A stretch of 64,000 nt of DNA from Mactromeris polynyma (taxonomy: Eukaryota; Mollusca; Bivalvia; Venerida; Mactridae), in contig JASFXZ010000016.1 in NCBI GenBank assembly GCA_032209605.1, positions 11,284,001 to 11,348,000 on the forward strand, written 5' to 3'. Each line of letters begins with the position of its first letter. Within the stretch, counting starts at the first letter, position 1. The notes under the pieces were generated by a model. It did no database searches, was not told where the DNA came from, and saw only the letters and a list, made by a program, of their open reading frames with translations. Below, piece after piece: positions 37,401-47,152 of this stretch. The translations under genes were made by a program, and so were the position numbers.

Positions 37401-37746
37401 TTCTAATGTAGCAACAACAACAACAACAACAACTACTGCTACTGCTACTGCTATTTAAAAAGATAAAGTTAAATGTTTATTCAACTATGAAATACAAACA
37501 ACTCAAAACTAAACTTCAAATGAATTGAAAATATTTTTTTGGAAAAATTAAACGTGTTCAGTACTAGTGTTTGTAATGTTGTAAATATCATGCGCCAGAA
37601 ACTACTGAAGTAGCAACAACAACAACACCAACTACTTCTACAACAACAACAACAGCATGGTTACCTGGGATACGCCAGTCTATATCTGGACTTTCGTTGC
37701 AATATATGAACGGCGGATAGGATGACACACGTCTCGGAAATGCCAT
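22251..37746 (-). CDS. ITPRID-like protein (KRAP/SSFA2/TESPA1 family), 11 exons
   Basis: The model joins 37746-37665, 34808-34719, 32825-31621, 31014-30948, 30299-30214, 29615-28605, 25513-25436, 24603-24476, 23912-23765, 23346-23107 and 22433-22251. The lengths sum to 3318 nt, 1105 residues plus stop, with every junction phase compatible. Family features: KSTSMNSDSSGFADLD (exon 5) resembles the HSDSSGFAE motif of vertebrate KRAP. Exons 8-9 (MQHAVQRYKTELCLMENMLF to PDLTPEERSEVEELQHLW) match the SSFA2 C-terminal coiled coil (LRQQ..VY..MTEEERFEVDQLQ). Exon 10 begins MIDLLREQ like the family's VTELMQEQ, and the last exon ends with a coiled coil. Vertebrate relatives anchor IP3 receptors near actin; that role here is inference. 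The ATG has an in-frame TGA nine nucleotides upstream. The IP3R-binding signature is not in this isoform but in the exon at 52524. Confidence 0.85.
22580..22735 (-). mobile_element. tRNA-derived SINE (U3 copy)
   Basis: Intronic. The B box GGTTCGAATTC is on the minus strand (about 22645-22655), with flanking GTCCAAGACAGAA as in U1 and U2. Confidence 0.65.
22925..23106 (-). mobile_element. SINE fragment abutting the exon 10 donor
   Basis: Matches 3612-3795 and 14748-14926. It reaches the donor of exon 10. Confidence 0.5.
23107..23346 (-). CDS. Exon 10, ITPRID-like
   Basis: 240 nt, phase 0 in and out, acceptor CTACAATGTAG-type (GTAG/ATG) and donor GAG/GTAAAT. It encodes MIDLLREQLYHQQMCIGRDI, an acidic linker (DEDEVNGED) and a Ser-rich amphipathic stretch (SSVSESWMSDISSQMSDIKS). 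The acidic and Ser-rich part resembles the low-complexity region between the two coiled coils of vertebrate KRAP. Confidence 0.85.
23765..23912 (-). CDS. Exon 9, ITPRID-like
   Basis: 148 nt, entering in phase 2 and leaving in phase 0. It continues TPEER with SEVEELQHLWCEVRKEVIKM and EEMLSERLKAV, the core of the family C-terminal coiled coil (compare EEERFEVDQLQGLRN). Confidence 0.85.
24476..24603 (-). CDS. Exon 8, ITPRID-like
   Basis: 128 nt, phase 0 in and 2 out, CAG acceptor and AAAG/GTAACA donor. It encodes HLEEETLLMQHAVQRYKTEL, then CLMENMLFSLYRSAHPDLTPEER, aligned to the start of the SSFA2 C-terminal coiled coil. Confidence 0.85.
25190..25375 (+). mobile_element. tRNA-derived SINE (U3 copy)
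   Basis: Same insertion as 5790-5990. It is intronic, between exons 7 and 8. Confidence 0.6.
25436..25513 (-). CDS. Exon 7, ITPRID-like
   Basis: 78 nt, phase 0 both ends. It encodes DISKMPNTKFTPNFHMKNWM plus QLPKRK; the other two frames contain stops. Acceptor TATTTTTTCAG, donor AAAG/GTATGC. It is the first exon of the triplicated block. Confidence 0.85.
26031..28604. other. Intron between exons 6 and 7, unique sequence
   Basis: AT-rich DNA outside the tandem units. It contains one SINE (28245-28395). Otherwise no coding exon, RNA or array is recognised. Short frames at 25974-26183 (+) and 27886-28080 (-) have no supporting features. Confidence 0.6.
28245..28395 (+). mobile_element. tRNA-derived SINE, best-preserved copy
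   Basis: Starts TAGTGGTTGTGGGATAAGAG (A-box region), then the B box GGTTCAAATCC near 28316, then CTTGGCGCAAGTACTGGTAA and CCCAGGAAGCAATCATCAAG. The degenerate copies at about 5800, 17000 and 25200 share this order. Confidence 0.8.
28605..29615 (-). CDS. Exon 6, ITPRID-like
   Basis: 1011 nt, 337 codons, phase 0 both ends, acceptor TTGTGTTTCAG and donor ATGATG/GTAAGG. It encodes a hydrophilic, Ser/Lys/Gln-rich region, DSQSGQEQKSFVSQQQ to LARLINGPSLMM, with a basic patch (RMRNKVQERIRAKERLVVAS) and SKCFDKTRSPYN-type motif. It is predicted to be mostly disordered. Its length fits the large central exon seen in this family. Confidence 0.8.
29947..30108. mobile_element. pogo-type MITE (CAGTAAAACC ends)
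   Basis: Flanked by TA and bounded by CAGTAAAACCCCATTAACG and the complement TATTGAGGTTTCACAGTA. The interior has CTCAATATTAAGAACAC and GTCCCAAAGGTGGTCTTA. Four relatives are in this window (31247, 35201, 38376, 62659). There is no transposase. TA target and CAGT termini fit Tc1/mariner-pogo non-autonomous elements. Confidence 0.75.
30214..30299 (-). CDS. Exon 5, ITPRID-like
   Basis: 86 nt, phase 1 in and 0 out, acceptor AATTTTAG and donor ATG/GTAAGT. It encodes PLEKSTSMNSDSSGFADLDP and AGEIIQPM. The SDSSGFA core is a family hallmark. Confidence 0.85.
30753..30930. mobile_element. pogo-like MITE next to exon 4
   Basis: Ends CAGTCGCACTTCGTTTACTC and the complement of TGAACAACGTCTGACTG. The interior is homologous in inverted sense to 37873-38041 (shared AATACATGGTTTC and TAAACGA.GT..A.CTGTA). 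It ends 17 bp from the donor of exon 4. Confidence 0.7.
30948..31014 (-). CDS. Exon 4, ITPRID-like
   Basis: 67 nt, phase 0 in and 1 out, acceptor TATCAG and donor AAAG/GTTTGT. It encodes VSSGEAVYEDFHVQTNKPVL and LK. Confidence 0.8.
31247..31406. mobile_element. pogo-type MITE
   Basis: Bounded by CAGTAGAAGACCACCTC and TTGAAGTTTTACTG. The inner part has ACCTCAACATTAAG and a duplicated GGGTCCCAA. Confidence 0.75.
31621..32825 (-). CDS. Exon 3, ITPRID-like
   Basis: 1205 nt, phase 1 in and 0 out, acceptor TTTTTTTACAG and donor GAAGAG/GTTTGT. It starts DEETKRICAIPSILDFPNRK. Basic TLSAAEKRRKFVHSVKSKG follows, then acidic and Ser-rich blocks (DSSLESSDSFS, EDSSEKTRKKSIGEMRKKQV) and ends SAPESFELEE. 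It is largely hydrophilic with many S-x-x-E/D sites, like the central regions of KRAP proteins. I recognise no enzyme domain. Confidence 0.8.
32890..33290. repeat. Dispersed repeat, about 210 bp (33018-33245)
   Basis: The run TTTTGGGGATGTATGGCGAC, GGGTCCTTTGATAGGGGAAA, AATCACCAAGTTTGGG and CCCAAATTTGCCATAAATAA recurs in the same orientation at 57537-57745. Both copies lie beside arrays of the same 25-bp minisatellite. Confidence 0.75.
33291..34632. mobile_element. Foldback-like element with minisatellite arms
   Basis: The left arm (33298-33640) has about 13 copies of a 25-bp unit containing TCTCTCCCTTTAT and CATTCTAGAGT. The right arm (34579-34630) has about two copies in reverse complement (GATAAAGGGAGAGAACTCTAG). 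Inside these, CCAAAGTTCTAACGCATC (33685-33703) faces its complement GATGCGTTAGAACTTTGG (34480-34497), with ACTATATAGT-rich stretches between. The middle 0.8 kb has no ORF. The element sits in intron 2. Confidence 0.7.
34719..34808 (-). CDS. Exon 2, ITPRID-like, with GC donor
   Basis: 90 nt, phase 1 both ends. It encodes SMQRPTFSTLAQGVKFIHGT plus QVNQAPPSP. The donor reads CCAG/GCAAGT, a GC-AG intron. The nearby GT (CAA/GTACCG) would change phase and give an immediate stop with exon 3, so the GC donor is the only one that keeps the frame. Confidence 0.75.
35201..35407. mobile_element. pogo-type MITE
   Basis: Bounded by CAGCAACACCTCACTTAAA and TATTGAGGTTTTACTG. It contains two or three tandem copies of ACCACCTCAATAGAAAG, an early stage of internal repeat growth. 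Confidence 0.75.
35408..36448. other. Intron 1, no feature
   Basis: AT-rich intronic sequence between exons 1 and 2. I see no exon, RNA gene or array. Confidence 0.55.
36449..36810. mobile_element. Degenerate bivalve-type dispersed element
   Basis: Starts ACAAGCCATAAGAGGGTCGG and GCTCACCAGAG, ends AGCTCACTTTAAGAGCC and TGCACTCAGGTGAACAAAA. The ends resemble 45711-46546 and 47153-47872. No coding capacity. Confidence 0.5.
36811..37664. other. Intron 1, 5' part
   Basis: Non-coding. Contains CAA/CTG microsatellites at 37413-37452 and 37614-37655 and related halves around them (37300-37410 and 37460-37610 share ACTCAAAACT, GTGTTCAG and TTTGTAATGTT), an old local duplication. Confidence 0.5.
37665..37746 (-). 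CDS. Exon 1 (start), ITPRID-like
   Basis: 82 nt from ATG. It encodes MAFPRRVSSYPPFIYCNESP plus DIDWRIP, with donor CCCAG/GTAACC in phase 1. An in-frame TGA lies just upstream, so this is a true start exon or a first exon of an alternative transcript. The sequence does not match the N-terminus of vertebrate relatives. Confidence 0.7.
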
Positions 37747-37872
37747 TTTATCTCACAATATCACTCACAATATCACTATCTTAATATGTCAAACTAGATT
37801 TCACTTGTCAAACTTTTCATAAAGAGATGTATAAATATATAACTAGACGACCATTTTGGTAAAGAAATTATA
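37747..37872 (-). promoter_or_regulatory. Presumed promoter/5' UTR of the short isoform
   Basis: The 126 bp between the start codon and the MITE at 37873. It includes two ACAATATCACTCACAATATC-type repeats. No TATA box or initiator is clear. The call rests on the position upstream of a start exon. Confidence 0.3.
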
Positions 37873-38041
37873 TAGATGGACCTCCTTTATTCGTATACAT
37901 CAGAAATTATATTTCAAATAATACATGGTTTCGAATAGCCCATTTCAATTTGATGTGGCTAAGAATCGCGATGCATCGGGACGTGAATGGTGGATGATAC
38001 CGAGTATTGATATAGATGGTCGAATAAACGAGGTCCAACTG
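37873..38041. mobile_element. pogo-like MITE upstream of exon 1
   Basis: Ends ATGGACCTCCTTTATTCG and the complement of CGAATAAACGAGGTCCAACTG. It is related to 30753-30930. The 69-codon plus-strand frame across it is incidental. Confidence 0.7.
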
Positions 38042-38375
38042 TACTTGAGTTTGAGTACATGTGCACTTGATTTTAAAATTTCACTCGGCATAAGAATAGA
38101 TAAAAGCAATATATATGAAACCAGACGTGACTAGGATATATTCGACATTGCCATGTTGACAGCTTGGAGCTGTAATAAATTACTGAATGAGTTACAGTAA
38201 CAATGCCAAAAAAGGTCATGTATAATTATAACCCCGACATCTTGATTTTCTTCTTCGCATCGCAATGATATATGTTATTTTTTTAATATGTACACAATTA
38301 TTTTGTTTTAGATGTGTCTTAGTCTATGTGCAGGAGACCACATTGAAAATTTGATGTGTGTAATTAATTTATACA

Positions 38376-38492
38376 CAGTAAAACCTCACTAAAAGACCAC
38401 CTCAATAATAAGACCACCTAAAAAAGATCATCTCAACAAGAAGACCAGTTTTTAAGGGTCCCATGGGTGGTCGCTTTATCGAGGTTTTACTG
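38376..38492. mobile_element. pogo-type MITE, short copy
   Basis: CAGTAAAACCTCACTAAAAG to TATCGAGGTTTTACTG, 117 bp, with AAGAAGACCAGTTTTTAAGG inside. Confidence 0.8.
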
Positions 38493-41400
38493 TAGATGTA
38501 TGTCAACGCTTAACAAAACAAGGGGATGAAATGGGGAAACTTGTCTCCCTGCATACAAATAAGCAGATTCTCAGAATTATTCACTTTTACCCCTGGAATC
38601 AATCTTTCTTTCATACACTATCGTCTTCCAAAAATTATTGCTTCTTCTAGAAGACTTCAGACTTAAGTTGGAAATTAAGTTTTTATGGTTTTACTGAAGT
38701 TTACATCCAATTATTATAGCTTTGAAGTAAAATCATGGAACATTTATTCACAAAACAGTACAATTAGCAACTAAGCAAAAGCCTCCATTATGTGACCTTC
38801 ATGATAACCTTTATGGTGACCTTCATTGTGACCCTCATCAGGTGATTTCATGGTGACCTTCATGGTGACCTTCACGGTGACCTTCACAGTGATTTCATGG
38901 TGACCTTCATGGTGATTTCATGGTGAACTCATGATAACCTTCATGTTTTGAGGATCAAAATATATCTACAGAAATTTGAAACCTGTATAATTTGTGAACT
39001 GTTATATACAAGGGCTTAATGTTGCACGATAAGACAAAACACAGAAAATGACAAACAAGCTATACCAAACAAAAGTGCAGTGGTAGTTTTTGTTATCAAT
39101 GTTGAAATTAAAGTCCTGGCTAGGAACTAATCTTAAGTGTATGACAAACTACATTGCACTTTAATCATCCAAATCAGCCGTTGACAGCGTGTATGAATGA
39201 CTTTATTAAATACAGATTGAAGGTTGGAGATATTGAGCTATAGCTAATGCATAAACGAGTATTTGTGGTTTCATAGATGAAGAGCAGAATCAAATATATA
39301 TACATGATATTTTTAATGATCAAATCATTTAATTACTATACTCTAGGACTTTAAAAAATGTCTCTCTAATTTGTATTTGTTTGTTTAAATAGTATTTCAG
39401 TTACATGCAGCCGTCAGTTGACCTAACACTCTTCTTAAAACGGTTCATCTGAACACGTACGCTACAGTTCTTTTGTATTACACCTTAGCAAGCAAAACAT
39501 GATTTTATTGCATTTAAAGTTTATTATATTGCACTGAATATTACTAAAAAATGTTTTTAATCCAACAAAATTTGGCTACAATTCTCATATTATTACCCAT
39601 GAGACATTTCTTACATTTTGGAGTAGTGCAATAGAGTTTGGTGCAACAGACCGCTGAATCTCAGTTTTGGCAAAGCAGATACAATATCTTCGTAATATTA
39701 TTTGAATGATTAAATAAACAAAGTAGAAAAGAAAGTTACGACATTCCAACATGTATAAAGCTGTAAGCATTTACTGCATAATTTATTATCAATATCGACT
39801 GCAGTACGGAAATTAGCATATTTTACGCCTGAATAATCACAGAAAATGCGACAATTGCAGTTTTACAATAACTTTAATTAACAAAAGTTTAAATTGTAAA
39901 AAAATACATTGCTAACAAAATTTAACAAAACTTAAAAAAGATTGAAGACTAAATTTTAAAAAATGTATAACAAAAATTGTTTGAAATTATGTATTAAAGA
40001 GAACAATATCTGGAGGCTTGTTTAAAATATCAAGAAGAATCTGAAACTGCATACTTTAGTACGGAAATATCCCGAGTGATCCTATAAGAAATATGTCCAG
40101 TTCAATAATATTCATAGCTCATATGCAAGAATACGGTTAGCCTTGCCACGTTAATTTATTTCAGAATTTCAATAATTACAAATCTAGTTATACCCAGAGT
40201 TCCTGTCTGCACTTCTGATCAAGGTTAGCAACGTTACGTGGGTAGAAGTTCAAACTCTCGTTATCTTGCAAACAAAGTTACTTCCTAGTATAGTAGAAAA
40301 AATCTCAGATAACGAGACCCTCTCACATGCTCAGTCAACTTATGAGAAACCAATTTATTTTGTGTTTCAAGTTGACTGTAGGCATTTTTTTCAATTAATT
40401 AAAAGGCCTAAAAAGTACTTTTTCAGTAACATACTGAAAATTAGTTAAGATTTCTTTTAATTTTTCTTCCTTTTATACATTATAGGTACAGAGATCACTG
40501 TACCAGACTTTCAGAATTTTTAGTCATGAACAATTATGTGCAGGATTGTCACAAGTCCCGGTTATAAAACATTAGGAAACACATATTTTTTAAAGGGCCT
40601 ATGTCCATAATTTTTTTGGTGTAGATTCTACTTAAGAATGATAATTTATTTGTACCGTGTTTCTATGGTGATATCTTTGTACAGTTACCCCATACCCCGG
40701 TATATTTTGAAGTGTTAATGACATTAAAAGCTCTGAGTTGCTTAAACTAACCATAACAACAGTGTACAGTAGACCAATATTTATTTACAAGTGTCTAATT
40801 TGCCATCACATTAATTTCAATAGATCCAATCAAAATTCAAAAGTTTAAAATAGTGTCAAAATATCAGGTGTACCACAAAACAACTTCCTAGTAGCACAAG
40901 TTGTAATTACACGTAAACAAGTGAAAGTTAAGCTTGCAAATTCAACCTGTAAAATTAAATACTTGCAGATTTCAGTTGAACTACAGAAGTTTTATACTAA
41001 TCTGCCTTGTTCATTTTTTTCAAAATAAAGTTCAGGAATAGAAAAGAAAAAAATATGAGCCTCAATCAAGTTTCAGAACAGTATTATATTCTGGTGACAA
41101 TTAGTTCTTGCATCATTTACTGTGCTTCTACAAATTGAGTTTATATAATACTCTTATTATCCGACAGCCAAGTAAGGTAATCCTGTCCAGTTAATAAATG
41201 CATAATAATAAGTGCGATAAATATCAGTATCAAATCAGGGTTACATCACAAGAAAAAAATATTCTCAAGTGAAAAAATAACTTCAACACATTTTATTCTT
41301 ACAATGGCCTTACATTTGGAAAATGTAATTGTGTTGTTATCATTTTTCATCTGCCATGAGGAATATTTAACAAACCAATGATTTCTCCTTTCCTAATCCG

Positions 41401-42007
41401 TGTCAGGACAGAGATAAGACAGATGATTAAATTTAAATCTCCATATTGCCCACCGTATTGGAGGTTACGCATAAATAAATTCCCCCTGAATATATCCTTC
41501 AGTGAATCCTAACAAAATATAAGAATTAATTTTGTAACAATATTATCCCTTTGCAGGAGGTACTGACCAAAGCCCCCCTGGTGCACAACAGTCAATGCTG
41601 AACCATGGTTACTACGGAACTTCCTGAAAGGTTTCAAGTACTTTTTCCCCATTTTCAAGAACTAAAAATGTTTTTTTTGGGTATAGAGATTAGGGATCCA
41701 GTGTATTTTTCAATGCACTTCATTTATTTTTACTATCTATCATAGCAGTCTCATTTTGTGCAACTATTGTGCATTTTCTGTTAATTACAGCTTAGAATAT
41801 TTACTGAACAATATTGAATACCAAAATATAATAATTAACAATACGTACATGAATTTAAATAAGTCCCAAATAGCTTTTCTTCCAATATTTCCATGACAGA
41901 GTAAATTTGAATTCTAATTCTAGTCTCTATATTCCATCACTGACAAACTTAATCAAATTCAAAATACGTAATTGATCAAGTGCTGGTGCGTAGAAAGTGT
42001 AAGGTAA
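38493..42007. other. Non-coding, AT-rich
   Basis: No exon recognised. Positions 38790-38945 hold a short irregular array of GGTGACCTTCATGGTGATTTCA-like units, here split as GGTGACCTTC and ATGGTGATTTCA. Positions 41610-41745 carry a dispersed TTTCAAGTACTTTTTCCCC / TTTTCAAGAACTAAA repeat also seen at 50390-50480. The rest has nothing I can support. Confidence 0.55.
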
Positions 42008-42230
42008 CTCGGGGTTTTCCCTAGGATTTTTCAGCTAGGGGCTCTTGGACCCTCGTGTCTGATAATTGGGGGTCCTTTGTAAATTTGTAGGGTCCCAGAT
42101 AATTATGCAGTTTATACTTGACAAAAATGTATTTAAGGGGTCCAAGGGATGCACAATGAGTTGAAAATCGGAGTCCCTAGAAAGAAAAGGGAGTCAGGGA
42201 CTCAAGATTTCTTCATCAGGGAAATCCCTG
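42008..42230. mobile_element. MITE with GGGTTTTCCCT / AGGGAAATCCCTG ends
   Basis: Begins CGGGGTTTTCCCTAGG, ends CATCAGGGAAATCCCTG, with GGGGTCC and GGGACTC motifs inside. The CAGGGA-type end suggests a hAT-like non-autonomous element. No ORF. Confidence 0.55.
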
Positions 42231-42359
42231 AAATACATACATGTACCACAAGTTTTACACTCATAGAACAAAACTGTACAAGCCACAGATAAAATAGTCA
42301 TTGAACTTAAAACATATAGACAGCCTGTTCACTCAGAGTTTAAACTTTAAATTTATTTT

Positions 42360-42560
42360 ACATCGATTGTGAAACAAATTATTAGAACTTATATTTATCA
42401 CTCTCGACGACTTTCAGGGATTGTGAAGTACCTTGTTCAACCTCGCCGCAAGCGGTACCCAAACCCACTACCTTAGGATCAGGTGTCAAGTCACTCTGAC
42501 TCTTGCCCACTATTAAAGTTTCACTTTATGTAAATACCTATACCAATTAAGTTAAGCTTC
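42360..42560 (-). mobile_element. Degenerate SINE
   Basis: Minus strand contains a GGTTGAACAAGGTACTTC B-box-like region. The plus-strand start TTTTACATCGATTGTGA matches the SINE edge in the tandem units (3612, 14750, 22925). Confidence 0.45.
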
Positions 42561-42589
42561 ATTTTTTCGGCACAGCCGCACTAACATGA

Positions 42590-42840
42590 CTTTGCTTTTT
42601 GCTTATCAGTGTCGTGTAAACAGATCAAATCTTATTTTAACTACTAAACCAACTTCTCTTTAACCGAACATCATTTATTATATTGACGCGGATTGGTAAA
42701 TCTTTCAATAAGGGTTACATTAATTTACCGAAATCCACTGAGTTTCAGTGAATTTACCGAATTCCATTCCGGAATCACCAGCAATCGTAACATCATGGCA
42801 TTTTTAATTTTGTACATCAAATCTTAACCTTCAAATTGTG
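42590..42840. repeat. Dispersed repeat, second copy
   Basis: Matches 8860-9030 with differences (ACTACTAAACCAACTTCTCT, GACGCGGATTGGTAA, TACCGAAATCCACTGA). Confidence 0.6.
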
Positions 42841-42859
42841 TCGACCATCTTTTTTCAAA

Positions 42860-43010
42860 GATATTTTTGTCAATATATAAAACAACGATGTTTATATAAA
42901 TCACTCTCGATGTCCTACGACCACGAGATGTGCCAGGTTCAAACCCACAATTTCTGGGTTGAGCGACCGAAACCTTATCCACACCACTACATCCTCCCTT
43001 TAAATCTCTC
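42860..43010 (-). mobile_element. tRNA-derived SINE
   Basis: Minus strand starts GTAGTGGTGTGGATAAGG (A box), GTCGCTCAACCCAG, then B box GGGTTTGAACCTGG and a CATCGAGAGTGATTTATA tail. The long frames on both strands here are incidental. Confidence 0.65.
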
Positions 43011-44107
43011 TCTACAACACTGCATATATAAAACCTATCAGGATATGAATAATACACACATCAATTATGAGCTGCCTGTCTAATGGTTTGACCTATACAA
43101 TCTCCTGCTATGATTGAAATATAGCTATGATGTACAAATCATTGTTTGCAAACTAGAAATGTCAATTTGGAAAAGTGCATGATTCATTAAAATCGTATCT
43201 GAATTGTACGTGAAATTATTTACCACCTCAATTTTTCAAACAGGATGCTTGAGTGCAAAAGATTTATCACAAGTATGCCCTGTGAGTTTTAGTGGTGTAT
43301 GACCTAAGAAGAGACATCTTATAATATAAAATCTTATTTTCATGATGCTATGAAATCAAAATGTGTCAACCTCTGCACATTTCTGTCTTCCATAAACAAA
43401 AGTAGCTAAATTCCCTAATGTTCCTAAACAGAAGTTCTTCCTAATTTTCCTAAAAGTAAGTCAGCACAATTAAAAAAATTCCTAAGGAATAATGTACATA
43501 TTTCTGAACAAATATTATCTAAAATATTGTCAAATATATACTCTCATAAGAATTATTCATTTATAATTAATACATATGTTGGAAATTGAGGACATTTAAT
43601 GCTAATTGGTATTACAACAAAGATGTGCTTTGATTACGATCTATTAGTTAATTTATATATGAATAGTTAATAGTATTTTCACTTTTAATACATTTTTGAA
43701 TTTATTTATTTATGTTGACAATGTGAATTGATAAAAAAAATATAAATTTCCACAGAAATGGAGAATTGATACAAAAAGCACACATTTAATCCTTTCTTGG
43801 TAAAATATCACTGATAAAATACAACACCATTGTCTGACAATTAATGTAAAAATCTACAAATAAAATATTAAAATATGCTTGAGCAAAGCAGTAACCAAGT
43901 AATAAAAAGGAAAGTTTGAAGGCTAAACGATTGTCTTGTTTGGTTCATTAATATTTAAAATGAATTTTTGTCTTGTATTTTTCATCTTGCAATATAATAG
44001 AAAGTTTTATCAACACATGCATTTAAGCTTTATTCATTTCATTGGCAATTATTTTGTTCGAATTTCTGAGCATTCAGCCTTAAGATTGTGTGGGTATTTT
44101 TTTGCAA
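43011..44107. other. Non-coding, AT-rich
   Basis: No feature recognised. The plus-strand frame at 43936-44292 runs into the SINE and is not a gene. Confidence 0.55.
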
Positions 44108-44340
44108 TGGGGCTTAACAGTCACCAACAGCCAGGGTCATGTAGAGACTATTTCAGTTATATAATGTTGGAGGAATACCCTGGGTGGACACCTGGGTGGA
44201 AACATCAATCTTCAGTAAGCCAGCTAGATAGCTTCCTCACAAATACAACAGCCCAGTTCAGATATCAACCAGCAGCGGCTAGGGGCCAATGATTTTGAAG
44301 TCAGGGACCTTAACCACAGGACCCCAGTGACCCCCTTGTT
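44108..44340 (-). mobile_element. tRNA-derived SINE of a bivalve-type family
   Basis: Minus strand: ACTGGGGTCCTGTGGTTAAG (A-box region), GGTTGATATCTGAA (decayed B box), then GCTATCTAGCTGGCTTACTG, CCACCCAGGTGTCCACCC and a 3' end GGTGACTGTTAAGCCCC. The order (tRNA head, ...CTGGCTTAC..., CCCAGGTG, GTTAAGCCCC) is that of a SINE family I associate with bivalve genomes. Confidence 0.7.
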
Positions 44341-45710
44341 GACATTCTGATTGATAAAGAAATAACAGAAAAAAACGTCCTATTAACTTGTCAACATCGG
44401 GCATATTAAAATTAAATCTAATGTGGTTGAATGTTGGCCCTGTTCTCAATACAAAATAGGGTCCACGCTTCTCATTATCAAGAAAAAAAAACTGAATGAT
44501 TATGAGAGCAAATAAACAGGCAATACTCTAAAGAATCCAGATCATTGGTTATCTTAAGGAGATGGTGAAACTAGAATTATGTAGATGTAATTCATTAATT
44601 ACAATTTTCATTAATTACAATTATCTGTGTAAAAATACCAGTTGATATATTTTTTCACAATTTTGACAATTTACTGAGAAACTCATTCCCAATCCAAACT
44701 CGGCCCCTTTTCCCGAAGCCCCCAGATAAAAGAAACTTCAAGGAACATAAACTCTCTCGTTTCCCAACATGTATAAAATAACATGTTTGGCCTTATAGTT
44801 TATGTTGAAACAATAGAACACAAGGTAGGAAGGTGAACGTTATCAATCATAAAATATGAAAATGTCAGACTCAAAGGTTACATGTCATTTGAAACTTCTT
44901 AATGGTGTGATCCAGGTGTGAATCAGAACACAATACCGAACATCATTGTACAGCGTTGTACATGACAAGATTTGTAAGACAATGCAAAAATACGACAACC
45001 TAAATTTTTGTGGTTTTGCTTCCACTCTGGCCTAAAAAATACGTTACAGGTTTTCCGACCCTATTTTTTTGCCCCAATCCTAGAACATTTTTTTGTGTAA
45101 TAACATTTTTTTCATTTCGGTAAAATTTCTTCTTTTTGGTAAAATTTCTTTATGTGAATTTTTCTTTTGGTCCATATTTCTGTCCAGTTATTAGACGCTT
45201 TATTTCAGCTATAGGCTGTTATATTCACCTTGATTAAACATTATCCATGTCAAAAGGGAAAGATTTGTCTTTAAACATATTCATTTAAATCTACGTTTAA
45301 TTTGCTTCATTTGAAAATTAAACAAATCTGAAAAAACGTTTTTTTCTACCCTATTTTTGGGAGCATGAAAACATATTATTTAGGACTCCCTACCTGCAAA
45401 ATTTGCATCTACCAAAAATGTATTATCAGAAATGTGGAAGCAATATACCTTTTTTAGTAGGAGCCCCTTTGCCATTTTTTGAATGGTGGGGCATAAAAAA
45501 TTATCCAAAAAAAATTCCCTACTAAATCTGTAATATCATATGGGTTACCTTAGGCAAAACAAAACTTTTAATGTTGGTCTAAAAGAAAACAGACAACATA
45601 ATACAATAAAAATATACAAATTCTGATTTTTTTCTAAAGTTTAATAAATAAGAAAAAATATGTTTAAACATTAAAAACATTGAACACATTACGGACGTAA
45701 CAACATAAAC
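44341..45710. other. Non-coding; possible MITE at 45010-45450
   Basis: Positions about 45017-45026 (TTGCTTCCAC) and 45434-45443 (GTGGAAGCAA) form a 10-bp inverted pair around a T-rich segment with repeated TTTTTTTCTACCCTATTTTT-like motifs. Nothing coding. Confidence 0.4.
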
Positions 45711-46546
45711 AACAGGGCCATGATGGCCCTACATCGCTCACCCGAGTAACACTGCCATTCGTATTTACGAAATAATAATTTGTATTTACGAAATAATAAT
45801 ACATATTAACAAAAAATAATTTGAACCATCGAAAGAGGACCACCTAAGGATCATTTCTGAAAAATTTGATCAAAATCTATCAAGTGGTTGAGGAGGAAAT
45901 GACATTTATAGTTTCCACTATCTACATATACATGGTGGCCATGTTTTTTGACAGAACTGAACAATTTATGCAATCTTGTAAGAGGACCACTAGACAATGC
46001 TACACACCAAATATCAAAGCTCTAGACATTATGGTTTGGGTCAGGAAGATTTTCAAAGTTCACACTTTTAAAATCTATGTTTAGCTCCTGTGACCTACTT
46101 ATGCAACATACCTGAACCATTTATATAACTTCGAAAGAGGACCATTCGTGTGAAGTTTGGTCCAAATCCATTGAGTGGTTTAGGAGGAGATGTTGTTTAT
46201 AATTTCCACTATATACATTTAGGGAACAAGTCCCGCCACCTGGCGGCCATCTTTTTTGACGGAACTTAATAATTTATGAAAACTTGTAAGAGGACCACTA
46301 GACAATGCTACACGACAAATATCAAAGCTCTAGACCTTATGGTTTGGGACGAGAAGATTTGTGACCTACTCAGAAGAGGCCCACCCAAGGATCATTCCTG
46401 TGAAATTTGAACAAAATCCATTCAGTGGTATAGGAGGAGATGTTGTCTAAAGAAAATGTTGACGCACGACCCACGATTCATGACGACGGACATTCAACTA
46501 TCCTAAAAGCTCACCATGAGCACTTTGTGCTCAGGTGAGCTAAAAA
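45711..46546. mobile_element. Bivalve-type dispersed element, copy 1
   Basis: Starts GGGCCATGATGGCCCTACAT and CGCTCACCCGAG, ends GCTCACCATGAGCACTTTGT plus GCTCAGGTGAGCTAAAAA. The interior has two related halves (GTAAGAGGACCACTAGACAATG near 45978 and again near 46288). No protein. I have seen this end pattern in molluscan genomes; its class is not known to me. Confidence 0.6.
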
Positions 46547-47152
46547 TAAATATTCTCTAAGAAAAAATACAATACCATTATTATAATAGCGTATATACAC
46601 ATATAACATATAATATACCGGTATGACATTTATTCTATAGTTAATTAAACAGTTTATATACAGTTTAATTTTACGACATTGGCTAGCTTAAATAATATTT
46701 CACAGTTTGAGTACATGTATAATTACATACATAAATTGTTGACAAAAATACTGTAACTCGGTTTTGGTAATGAAGTAGTTACACTAATGTTGCACAAACC
46801 CCTAAATAAACCCTTTTATATTAAAATTAAGCCATTAAAACCTAAAAAAATAATTTTTATAGCAAATATTGAAGGCTTAGCGCAAAACTATTTCAACTCA
46901 GTTTGGTAATGAAGAAGATACTGTAGATCTGCACTAAACCATCGATATATGCAAGTATTTTAAATAATTAGCCTTACACTGTAATAAACATACAATGTGT
47001 CCATTTTATATAAATAGTATCCCGGCAAGACCTTTTATGACAAGAAGCTAGTTCACAAAATACATACATGTAATTTACACATTCAATGGCAAATCACAGA
47101 AAAAACTGGCACCAAAATATTGCCAGTATCACATGACTGTATCAATCAATAA
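46547..47152. other. Non-coding, AT-rich
   Basis: No feature recognised. Contains two related pieces (TACTGTAACTCGGTTTTGGT near 46750 and TTTCAACTCAGTTTGGTAAT near 46890). Confidence 0.5.

Noticed and set aside
37925..38134. 69-codon plus-strand ORF
   Set aside because: It lies across a pogo-like MITE that recurs at 30753-30930, with frame not conserved.
43936..44292. 118-codon plus-strand ORF
   Set aside because: Its C-terminal half is the reverse strand of a tRNA-derived SINE; the rest has no supporting features.
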